64,000 nt of DNA, from positions 62,001-126,000 of the forward strand of contig NZ_JAYKKJ010000008.1 of the NCBI RefSeq assembly GCF_035969385.1. The letters are read 5' to 3'. The translations under genes and the position numbers were made by a program. Positions 51,229 to 58,271 of the stretch are shown here, one piece after another. This DNA comes from SELP01 sp035969385. GTDB lineage: Bacteria > Pseudomonadota > Alphaproteobacteria > Rhodobacterales > Rhodobacteraceae. Within the stretch, counting starts at the first letter, position 1; every line of letters starts with the position of its first letter. The notes beneath the pieces were generated by a model. That model did not search any database and was not told the origin of the DNA. It saw only the letters and a program-made list of their open reading frames with translations.

Positions 51229-51268
51229 GCGATTCTCCTTCGGGTGCGGTTGCGACGGTGTTTTGGCG

Positions 51269-51308
51269 CGAAATCGGGTATTTCGCAACACATATATGTT
51301 CGTATGTG
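51269..51308. promoter_or_regulatory. Dyad symmetries between glpD and glpR (candidate GlpR operators)
   Basis: CGAAAT-CGGGT-ATTTCG (51269-51285) and CACATA-N8-TATGTG (51289-51308) are perfect interrupted palindromes. TGTTCGT-like elements recur nearby (ATGTTCG, GTGTTCG, TTTTCG at 51297-51318), and GlpR-type DeoR repressors recognise TTCG-containing half-sites. The location, 41-80 bases from the glpD start, fits repression of glpD. Confidence 0.5.
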
Positions 51309-51485
51309 TTCGTTTTCGATATTTCTCCGGGGCATGCCGCCCGACGGTCGCCCCTTTTCACGCGTTATCGCTCGTTTGACTGACTACTGGCGGTTTTTGA
51401 TTGCCTTTTTGTTCGGCTTTCATGACTCTCCTGTCCCAATGCGGCGCAGCTTTGACCGCGAGGGAACCCCGGAGAAACGTCGATC

Positions 51486-52247
51486 ATGTCACAAACATTC
51501 CGTCATCCCGAGATCCTTGAAATCGCGCGCCGCGAAGGAAAGGTGACGGTCGAAGGGCTTGCCCGGCATTTTGACGTGACACTTCAGACTATTCGGCGCG
51601 ACCTGACGGACCTTGCAGAAGCGGGGCGTCTTGAGCGGGTGCACGGCGGTGCGGTGCTGCCCTCTGGCGTGACGAATATCGGATACGAGGAACGCCGTTC
51701 GTTGCGATCCGAGGCGAAACGCGCCATGGCCCGCGCCTGCGCAAGGCACATCCCTAACGGCATTTCCCTGTTCCTGAACATCGGGACATCGACCGAGGCC
51801 GTCGCCCGGGAGCTTCTGCACCACGAGAACCTGATGGTCGTCACCAACAATATGAACGTGGCCAATATTCTGGCCGGAAACAGCAGCTGCGAGATTATTG
51901 TAACCGGTGGCCAATTGCGCCGCGCCGATGGCGGGTTGGTCGGCAACCTCGCTACTGACACTATACGGCAGTTCAAGTTCGACATGGCGGTTATCGGCTG
52001 TTCCGCGCTTGATCGAGATGGCGACCTTCTGGATTTTGATATTCAGGAGGTCAGCGTCAGCCAGTCGATCCTGCGCCAATCCCGCAAGACCTTTCTGGTG
52101 GCGGATCATTCAAAGTTCAGCCGCAGCGCGCCGGCCCGTATCGCATCGCTTGCGGATATCGATACCTTCATCACCGACCAGCCCCTACGTGACGATCTGG
52201 CGGCATCCTGCGAGGCGTGGAAGACCCGGATCATCGTCGCGGAATAG
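51486..52247 (+). CDS. glpR: DeoR-family repressor of glycerol-3-phosphate metabolism
   Basis: The 253-residue protein starts MSQTFRHPEILEIARREGKV and has the DeoR helix-turn-helix (VTVEGLARHFDVTLQTIRRDLTDL with GRLERVHGGAVL). The sugar-phosphate isomerase-like sensor domain has LNIGTSTEAVARELL, VVTNNMNVANIL, VTGGQLRRADGGLVG and TFLVADHSKFSRSAPARI. The GlpR assignment rests on divergence from glpD; the closest relatives of this pattern respond to glycerol 3-phosphate. CCGGAGAAACGTCG supplies a ribosome-binding site. Confidence 0.9.
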   Translation: MSQTFRHPEILEIARREGKVTVEGLARHFDVTLQTIRRDLTDLAEAGRLERVHGGAVLPSGVTNIGYEERRSLRSEAKRAMARACARHIPNGISLFLNIGTSTEAVARELLHHENLMVVTNNMNVANILAGNSSCEIIVTGGQLRRADGGLVGNLATDTIRQFKFDMAVIGCSALDRDGDLLDFDIQEVSVSQSILRQSRKTFLVADHSKFSRSAPARIASLADIDTFITDQPLRDDLAASCEAWKTRIIVAE

Positions 52248-52285
52248 CGGTCACGAGGGCCGGGAGAGGGTTGGGCGATCGGGAC

Positions 52286-52768
52286 CTACGGTTTCCGGCG
52301 TTTCTCCAGCAACAGGTCTTCCAACTGAGCGGCGGCATTCAGCAGCTCGTCAACCTCGCAAATGACCTCGTTGCTAAGGGTCGATCGCATCTTGTGCCGC
52401 CGTCCCCAGCGAAGCTGACCGCCGGGATCCTCTACCCAATAGATTATCCGATCTGTCAGCTCGACCGAGATGCCAAACCGACCCAGCAAGTCACCCAGAA
52501 GCGACTGGGAATCGAACAATGCGGTGAGGAGTGCGTCAGGAAGGCCCTTCTTCGAAATGCGGAGATTGGCATCAAGGATCTTGGCGCCGGTTGCCCGCTG
52601 GTGGAGGCTGGACCGGCGAATAATCCAGTCGCCTTCGTCGAACTGTTCCGACGGCCGAGAGACCATCACCCCAAACCGTTCCGCAAGTCTGACCGACATA
52701 AGCCCATCGTGCAGAAGAAGATCTGCGCTTGTCGGGTCCGGTTCAAGGCCAATGCCGGCTTGCATCAT
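52286..52768 (-). CDS. Chorismate-lyase/UTRA-fold-like hypothetical protein
   Basis: The frame is open from 52795; MMQAGIGLEPDPTSADLLLH at 52768 has GGATGGATTGAC upstream and is preferred over the ATG at 52795, which abuts AAGGAT. The 160-residue product reads MSVRLAERFGVMVSRPSEQF, WIIRRSSLHQRATGAKILDA, PDALLTALFDSQSLLGDLLG, ISVELTDRIIYWVEDPG and a C-terminal helix. The order of strands resembles chorismate pyruvate-lyase or the UTRA ligand domain of GntR regulators. Both folds are related. No DNA-binding domain is present. Opposite-strand frames over the same DNA look non-coding. Function is unknown. Confidence 0.5.
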   Translation of the reverse strand: MMQAGIGLEPDPTSADLLLHDGLMSVRLAERFGVMVSRPSEQFDEGDWIIRRSSLHQRATGAKILDANLRISKKGLPDALLTALFDSQSLLGDLLGRFGISVELTDRIIYWVEDPGGQLRWGRRHKMRSTLSNEVICEVDELLNAAAQLEDLLLEKRRKP

Positions 52769-52795
52769 GTCAATCCATCCGGGCTGCCCGGGCAT

Positions 52796-53152
52796 ATCCT
52801 TGAGAGACCTGCGGTCACATCGGCTCTCGATTTCTCCACGGCAAAACCGCCCAGTCGTTCAGCCTTTGCGGCCTGAAAGCTATCATGGATAGCATCAAGG
52901 TCCGTTTATCCATGTTGGTTGGGGGCATCAATCAGATACTTTGGCGCAGCACCCGAGCCGCCCAAACCCGCCAAAACATGGTCACATGGACCGGTGTTCC
53001 GGAACGATGCAATCCAGGGCCACCAGATGGCGTCTGGTCGATCCGGGCCAGCAACACCTACTTTACCGCGTCCCCGGAATATCGCAGCTTGGTGGGATCA
53101 GGCATGACACCCCATCGCGGTGCGCCCTGAAACGGTTTGAAGGCAGGAAAGA
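52796..53152. other. Non-coding stretch between the chorismate-lyase-like and lrp-like genes
   Basis: Several overlapping frames exist in this 357-base stretch, but none has a credible start, ribosome-binding site or recognised motif. Composition is less GC-rich than neighbouring genes. The promoter of the downstream Lrp gene should be here. It could also hold a decayed gene; I see nothing definite. Confidence 0.4.
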
Positions 53153-53644
53153 ATGAAATCCACGGGACTGGATGCGGCCGACATTCGCATTCTTACGGCG
53201 CTGCAACTTCATGGTCAGCTGAGCAAGTCACGACTGGCAGAGCTGGTCAACCTGTCACCCACCCCCTGCTGGGCGCGTCTGGATCGGTTGCGGGCAGCCG
53301 GGTATATCCGTGGGTTTCACGCCGATCTGGCGCTAGAGCGTATCGCCGACTTCACCCAGGTAATCGTTACGGTTTCGCTTCTGAGGCATCGGAAATCCGA
53401 CTTTGAAAGGTTCGAGGCCCTGATCCAGACTATGGATGAGATCACCCTGTGCATCGCGACCGGCGGCGGGATGGACTATGTCCTGCATGTCTACACGCCC
53501 AGCCTGGCGGCATTCCAAGAGCTGATGGACAGGCTGCTGGCGGCCGATGTCGAGGTGGATCGCTACATGACCTATATCGCGACCCGCAGAATCAAATCGA
53601 TTCAGCCCAATGTCGGAAAACTGATCGCACGTGGCGCGAACTGA
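53153..53644 (+). CDS. Lrp/AsnC-family regulator
   Basis: The 163-residue protein begins MKSTGLDAADIRILTALQLH and has the AsnC helix-turn-helix (LSKSRLAELVNLSPTPCWAR, LDRLRAAGYIRGFHADL). The RAM effector domain follows (TQVIVTVSLLRHRKSDFERF, ITLCIATGGGMDYVLHVYTP, VDRYMTYIATRRIKS). Lrp-type proteins sense amino acids or related compounds. It is 162 bases upstream of the DmdA-like cluster in the same direction and is the most likely regulator of it. AGGAAAGA precedes the ATG. Confidence 0.92.
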   Translation: MKSTGLDAADIRILTALQLHGQLSKSRLAELVNLSPTPCWARLDRLRAAGYIRGFHADLALERIADFTQVIVTVSLLRHRKSDFERFEALIQTMDEITLCIATGGGMDYVLHVYTPSLAAFQELMDRLLAADVEVDRYMTYIATRRIKSIQPNVGKLIARGAN

Positions 53645-53806
53645 CCACCTGCGTCTGAACAGACTTTGAAGGCCAGAAAAATCGGTCCGTTTGGGCTGTC
53701 CAAGCCGATATTTCCAGACCGCACACAGGCATTTTCCCGGAATAGAACCTCGCCAGATTTTCACCGCTGACGACCAGACCGGTCCCGCGAAAAGAAGGCG
53801 ACAGAC

Positions 53807-54949
53807 ATGACCAACGCAGACGATTTCGGCTTCGGCACCCAGATCCGCAAATCCCCCTATTTCGACGCGACCGTCCGCTGGGGCGCGACCGGCTTTTCCG
53901 TCTACAACCACATGTATATCCCGCGCGACTTCGGGAACCCGGAACAGAACTTCTGGAACCTTGTGAACGACGCGATCCTGTGTGACGTGGCCGTGGAGCG
54001 TCAGGTCGAGATCACCGGGCCGGACGCCGCCAAATTCGTGCAGATGCTGACCCCGCGCGACCTGTCCAAGATGGCCGTGGGCCAGTGCAAATACATCCTG
54101 ATCACCAACGCCGACGGCGGCATCCTGAACGACCCCATCCTGCTGCGTCTGGCTGAGAACCACTTCTGGATCTCGCTGGCCGATAGCGACATCCTGCTCT
54201 GGGCACAGGGCGTGGCCATCAACTCGGGCCTCGACGTCACCATTGGCGAACCCGACGTATCGCCGCTGCAGCTTCAGGGCCCGAAGTCGGGCGAAATCAT
54301 GCGCGCCCTGTTCGGCGACGAGATCATGGACCTGAAATACTACTGGCTGCGCGCGGTCGAACTGGACGGGATTCCGCTGATCGTGTCCCGCACCGGCTGG
54401 TCCAGCGAACTGGGCTATGAACTGTACCTTCAGGACGGGTCGCGCGGCGACGAGCTGTGGGAAAAGATCATGGCAACCGGTCTCGAATTCGGCCTGAAGC
54501 CCGGCCACACCTCCTCGATCCGGCGGATTGAAGGTGGGATGCTGTCCTACCACGCCGATGCCGACATCAAGACCAACCCCTTCGAACTGGGCTTTGACCG
54601 TCTTGTGAACCTCGACATGGAGGCCGAATTCATCGGCAAGGCCGCGCTGCGCCGCATCAAGGAAGAGGGCGTCGCCCGCAAGCAGGTCGGTCTGGTCATC
54701 GACTGCGATCCGCTGAAAGGCCCCAACACCCGCTTCTGGCCGATCAATCAGAACGGCGAAACCGTCGGCAAGGTCACATCGGCCGTCTATTCGCCGCGTC
54801 TGGAAAAGAACATCGCGCTGGCCATGGTCGCCGTCGAATGTTCCGAACTGGGCACCGAAATCGAGGTCGTCACCGGCTCCGGTCCGGCGCGGGCAACCAT
54901 CGTCGAAGTGCCCTTCTACGACCCGAAAAAGTCGCTCGCCGCGGCCTGA
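53807..54949 (+). CDS. DmdA-like/GcvT-family tetrahydrofolate-dependent methyltransferase
   Basis: The 380-residue protein has the aminomethyltransferase fold with ATGFSVYNHMYIPRDFGNP, ERQVEITGPDAAKFVQMLTP, RDLSKMAVGQCKYILITNAD, GGILNDPILLRLAENHFWIS, SPLQLQGPKSGEIMRALF, TGWSSELGYELYLQDG and a C-terminal barrel (LEKNIALAMVAVECSELGTE). These segments match the DMSP demethylase group more than glycine-cleavage GcvT. However, true DmdA has a SGWSKQGGFE-type substrate loop where this has TGWSSELGYE. I read it as a DmdA paralogue that demethylates a related onium or O-methyl compound. It heads a four-gene cluster with OsmC, crotonase and acyl-CoA ligase. Confidence 0.75.
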   Translation: MTNADDFGFGTQIRKSPYFDATVRWGATGFSVYNHMYIPRDFGNPEQNFWNLVNDAILCDVAVERQVEITGPDAAKFVQMLTPRDLSKMAVGQCKYILITNADGGILNDPILLRLAENHFWISLADSDILLWAQGVAINSGLDVTIGEPDVSPLQLQGPKSGEIMRALFGDEIMDLKYYWLRAVELDGIPLIVSRTGWSSELGYELYLQDGSRGDELWEKIMATGLEFGLKPGHTSSIRRIEGGMLSYHADADIKTNPFELGFDRLVNLDMEAEFIGKAALRRIKEEGVARKQVGLVIDCDPLKGPNTRFWPINQNGETVGKVTSAVYSPRLEKNIALAMVAVECSELGTEIEVVTGSGPARATIVEVPFYDPKKSLAAA

Positions 54950-54972
54950 TCCAGAACAAGGACCATCACGAC

Positions 54973-55422
54973 ATGTCCGATCTTTCGATCCAGCTGCACT
55001 GGCACCGTGCCGAAGCCGAATTCAAGCCCAACGCCTATTCGGCCGAACACACGGTTCAGTACAACAGCAATTTCGACGTGATGGTGGATGCCGCCCCTGA
55101 TTGGGGCGGCGATCCCGCCAACACCAACCCCGAACAGGCGCTGGCCTCGGCCCTGTCCAGCTGCCACATGATGACCTTCCTTGCGCTTTGCGCCAAGGCC
55201 GGTTGGCCGGTGGCAAGCTATCACGACCACGCGGTCGCCCATCTGGGCAAGAACCCCAAGGGGCAGATGTCGGTCACGAAAATCGACCTGCATCCGGTCG
55301 TCCGTTTCGACACCGGATTCTCGGTCAGCGATGACCAGATGGCCGAGATGCAGGACCGTGCGCACCGCTACTGCTTTATCGCAAATACGCTGGCCGACAG
55401 CGTCGAGGTCAACGTTCTCTGA
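54973..55422 (+). CDS. OsmC-family protein
   Basis: The 149-residue protein has the OsmC/Ohr fold: IQLHWHRAEAEFKPNAYSAE, NTNPEQALASALSSCHMMTF (first conserved cysteine), LALCAKAGWPVASY and FDTGFSVSDDQMAEMQDRAH followed by RYCFIANTL (second cysteine region). OsmC proteins reduce organic hydroperoxides through a cysteine pair. Its position between the DmdA-like and crotonase genes suggests protection from, or a role with, a thiol or sulfide intermediate. AAGGA lies 11 bases before the ATG; the gap to the upstream gene is 23 bases. Confidence 0.88.
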   Translation: MSDLSIQLHWHRAEAEFKPNAYSAEHTVQYNSNFDVMVDAAPDWGGDPANTNPEQALASALSSCHMMTFLALCAKAGWPVASYHDHAVAHLGKNPKGQMSVTKIDLHPVVRFDTGFSVSDDQMAEMQDRAHRYCFIANTLADSVEVNVL

Positions 55423-55442
55423 CCCTGAAAAGGATTTTCCCC

Positions 55443-56243
55443 GTGCAAACCAGCGACATCCTGCTGCGTGACCTTGATGACACCGGCATCCTGCGTCTGA
55501 CCCTGAACGACGGGCGGCGGCGCAATCCGCTGTCCGAGGCGATGTTGACCAGCCTTGGCGAGGCATTCGCCGAGGCCGGGGAAAACCCGAAGGTCCGGGT
55601 GATCGTCGTGGCCGCAAATGGTCCGGCGTTCAGCGCAGGCCACGACCTGAAGGAAATGACCGCCGGTCGCGCCGGGCCGGACCGCGGCCGCGCCTATTTC
55701 ACCAAGGTCATGACCCAATGTTCCGGCGTCATGCAGGCGATCGTCAATTGCCCCAAGCCGGTGATCGCCGAGGTTGCCGGGATCGCCACCGCCGCTGGCT
55801 GCCAGCTGGTCGCAAGCTGTGATCTTGCGGTTGCAGCCGAAGAGGCGCAATTCAGCACGCCGGGGGTCCACATCGGGCTGTTCTGTTCCACCCCGATGGT
55901 CGCGCTGTCGCGCAACGTGTCTGGCAAGCACGCGATGGAAATGCTGCTGACCGGCGATATGACAACTGCCGCCCGGGCCGAAGAAATCGGGCTGGTGAAC
56001 CGGGTTGTCCCGGCCGAAGACCTGACCCGGACCGCGATGGAGATGGCCGCCAAGATCGCGTCGAAATCCAGCATGACGCTGGCGACCGGCAAGCGCGCGT
56101 TCTACGCCCAGCGGGAACTGGGTCTGGCCGATGCCTATGACTATGCCAGCCAGGTGATGGTCGACAACATGCTGGCCCGTGACGCCGAAGAAGGCATCGG
56201 TGCCTTCATCGAAAAACGCAGCCCCCAGTGGCAGGACGCCTGA
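55443..56243 (+). CDS. ECHDC3-type enoyl-CoA hydratase/isomerase-family protein lacking both catalytic Glu
   Basis: The 266-residue crotonase-fold protein starts at GTG (MQTSDILLRDLDDTGILRLT) after AAGGA. The oxyanion region AFSAGHDLKEM and fold are normal, but the two active-site glutamates of hydratases are replaced: the helix reads GIATAAGCQLVASCDLAVA with Gln121, and the next loop STPGVHIGLFCSTP has Gly141. These positions are Glu121 and Glu141 in the methylthioacryloyl-CoA hydratase DmdD. The pattern AAGCQLVASCD...FCSTP is that of ECHDC3 proteins, whose reaction is not established. It lies between osmC and the acyl-CoA ligase. Confidence 0.88.
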   Translation: MQTSDILLRDLDDTGILRLTLNDGRRRNPLSEAMLTSLGEAFAEAGENPKVRVIVVAANGPAFSAGHDLKEMTAGRAGPDRGRAYFTKVMTQCSGVMQAIVNCPKPVIAEVAGIATAAGCQLVASCDLAVAAEEAQFSTPGVHIGLFCSTPMVALSRNVSGKHAMEMLLTGDMTTAARAEEIGLVNRVVPAEDLTRTAMEMAAKIASKSSMTLATGKRAFYAQRELGLADAYDYASQVMVDNMLARDAEEGIGAFIEKRSPQWQDA

Positions 56244-56246
56244 CCG

Positions 56247-57881
56247 ATGACAAACCCCTACAACACCGATCTTGACCGGACTCCCGCCAACTACCAGCCG
56301 CTGACGCCGCTGACCTTTCTGGAACGGGCCGCGACCGTCTTTCCCGATCACACCGCCATTGTTCACGGCGCCCTGCGCCGCAGCTATGCCGAATTCTACG
56401 CCCGGTCCCGCCGTCTGGCTTCGGCCCTGACGAAGAACGGAATCCGCCGTGGTGACACGGTCTCGGCGCTTCTGCCCAACACCCCGGCCATGCTGGAATG
56501 TCATTACGGCGTGCCGATGTGTGGCGCGGTTCTGCATTCGATCAACACCCGTCTGGATGCCGCAATCATCGCGTTCCAACTGGATCACGCGATGGCGAAG
56601 ATCGTCATCGTCGACAGCGAATTCATGCCCCTGCTGCAAGAGGCGCTGGCACTGGCCCAGGTTGCGCCGCTGGTCATTCAGGTGGACGATCCCGAATATG
56701 ACGGGCCCCGCGTGGAAGTAGAGGTCGCCGATTACGAGGTCTTCCTGACCCGGGGCAACCCCGACTTCGACTGGCTGATGCCAGAAGACGAATGGGACGC
56801 GATTTCGATCAACTATACCTCGGGCACCACTGGCGACCCGAAGGGGGTCGTGTCTCACCACCGGGGGGCCTATCTGCTGGCGCAGGGTAACGCGCTGACC
56901 ACGTCGATGAAAAAGCACGCGGTCTACCTTTGGACCCTGCCGATGTTCCATTGCAACGGTTGGTGTTTCCCCTGGACCCTGTCGGCCATCGTGGGCACCC
57001 ACGTCTGCCTGCGGCAGGTCCGGGCCGAGCCGATTTGGTCGGCGCTGGCGGAAGAGGAAGTTACCCATCTGTGTGGTGCGCCTATCGTCATGTCGCTACT
57101 GATCGGCGCCCACGACGACGCCAAGCGCGACCTGTCGCATACGGTGCAGTTCTTCACCGCCGCCGCCCCGCCGCCCGAAAGCGTTCTGGCAGCAATGAAA
57201 GAGGCGGGGTTCGATGTGACCCACCTGTACGGGTTGACCGAAACCTATGGCCCCGCAGTCGTCAACGACTGGCACCGCGACTGGTCCGATCTTCCTGCGG
57301 ACCAACAGGCGACACTGAAGGCCCGTCAGGGCGTCCGCTATCTGCCGCTGGAGGGGCTGGATGTTCTGGACCCCGACACCATGCAACCGGTCCCGCGTGA
57401 CGGGCAGACCATGGGCGAGGTGATGTTCCGCGGCAACGTCGTGATGAAGGGCTATTTCCGCAATCCCACGGCCACGCAGAAGGCCTTTGAAGGCGGCTGG
57501 TTCCATTCCGGCGATCTGGGGGTCCGGCATCCGGACGGCTATATCCAGCTGAAGGACCGGTCCAAGGACATCATCATTTCCGGCGGCGAAAACATCTCGT
57601 CCATCGAGGTGGAAGAGGCCCTGTACCGGCACCCCGCCGTGAGCACGGCAGCCGTGGTTGCCATGCCGCATGACAAATGGGGTGAAACGCCTTGCGCGTT
57701 CGTCGAGTTAAAGCCGGGCCAGCAAGCGGATTCCGAAACGCTGCGCGCGTGGTGCCGGTCGCAACTGGCGCCCTACAAGGTGCCCGGGCGGTTCGTCTTC
57801 ACCGAGATTCCGCGCACCTCAACCGGGAAGATCCAGAAGTTCGTGCTGCGGGAACAGGCACGGCAGCCCGAATTCACCTGA
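56247..57881 (+). CDS. Acyl-CoA synthetase (DmdB-like AMP-forming ligase)
   Basis: The 544-residue adenylate-forming ligase starts MTNPYNTDLDRTPANYQPLT. It has the P-loop-like INYTSGTTGDPKGVVSHHRG, the A5 motif YGLTETYGPAVV, A7 WFHSGDLGVRHPDGYIQLKD, A8 RSKDIIISGGENISSIEVEE and the catalytic A10 lysine in PRTSTGKIQKFVLR. N-terminal LTPLTFLERAATVFPDHTAI is the medium-chain/DmdB-type start. In DMSP demethylation the DmdB ligase activates methylmercaptopropionate; here that role is plausible from context but not shown. The ATG is three bases after the crotonase stop. Confidence 0.9.
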   Translation: MTNPYNTDLDRTPANYQPLTPLTFLERAATVFPDHTAIVHGALRRSYAEFYARSRRLASALTKNGIRRGDTVSALLPNTPAMLECHYGVPMCGAVLHSINTRLDAAIIAFQLDHAMAKIVIVDSEFMPLLQEALALAQVAPLVIQVDDPEYDGPRVEVEVADYEVFLTRGNPDFDWLMPEDEWDAISINYTSGTTGDPKGVVSHHRGAYLLAQGNALTTSMKKHAVYLWTLPMFHCNGWCFPWTLSAIVGTHVCLRQVRAEPIWSALAEEEVTHLCGAPIVMSLLIGAHDDAKRDLSHTVQFFTAAAPPPESVLAAMKEAGFDVTHLYGLTETYGPAVVNDWHRDWSDLPADQQATLKARQGVRYLPLEGLDVLDPDTMQPVPRDGQTMGEVMFRGNVVMKGYFRNPTATQKAFEGGWFHSGDLGVRHPDGYIQLKDRSKDIIISGGENISSIEVEEALYRHPAVSTAAVVAMPHDKWGETPCAFVELKPGQQADSETLRAWCRSQLAPYKVPGRFVFTEIPRTSTGKIQKFVLREQARQPEFT

Positions 57882-57897
57882 GGTTCAACAGTTTTCC

Positions 57898-57937
57898 GGG
57901 CGGCGCTGCGATCACGTCGGCGCCGCCCGTCCTTTCC
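57898..57937 (+). terminator. Hairpin at the end of the ligase operon
   Basis: GGGCGGCGC-N13-GCGCCGCCC is a perfect 9-bp stem followed by GTCCTTTCC. It overlaps the 3' end of the convergent membrane-protein gene and may serve both directions. Confidence 0.55.
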
Positions 57938-58259
57938 AGAGCGCGACAAAGACCGACAAGATCGCGCCAAGATCGGCCAGAACCACCCCGCCGATCAGGA
58001 GATCGTGGACAACGCCGCCGCCCAGTCGAGAAAGTTCGACGCCCGTCGCAACGATCAGCGCCAGCATCACCAGCCAGCCCGGCCCGCGCCACCCGGTCCA
58101 AAGGATCGCGCCCGCGACAAGCGCCAGCCCCACAAGGGTCAGTTCCGACAGGCCTGCGAAGGGCACCAGTAGAAGGTGCAGCACGGCGGCCACCCCCATC
58201 ATCATCGCCCCGAAGCGGAGGCTGCCAAAGCCGGAAGCGGAAGGAATGTTCTGTGTCAT
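57912..58259 (-). CDS. Small hypothetical membrane protein, 115 aa
   Basis: The protein starts MTQNIPSASGFGSLRFGAMM and has four hydrophobic segments: MMMGVAAVLHLLLVPFAGL, LTLVGLALVAGAILWTGW, WLVMLALIVATGVEL and LLIGGVVLADLGAILSVFVAL. It resembles short uncharacterised inner-membrane proteins of alphaproteobacteria. It begins 12 bases after the IorB-like stop, with CAGGGGCCGCC before the ATG, and is probably in that operon. No functional motif was recognised. Confidence 0.7.
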   Translation of the reverse strand: MTQNIPSASGFGSLRFGAMMMGVAAVLHLLLVPFAGLSELTLVGLALVAGAILWTGWRGPGWLVMLALIVATGVELSRLGGGVVHDLLIGGVVLADLGAILSVFVALWKGRAAPT

Positions 58260-58271
58260 GGCGGCCCCTGG

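Noticed and set aside
52217..52876. Plus-strand frame opposite the chorismate-lyase-like ORF
   Set aside because: No ribosome-binding site, no hydrophobic or domain pattern; the minus-strand frame has regular secondary-structure periodicity.
52885..53130. Small plus-strand frame before the lrp gene
   Set aside because: The ATG has no ribosome-binding site and the product shows no recognisable pattern; three alternative frames overlap it.
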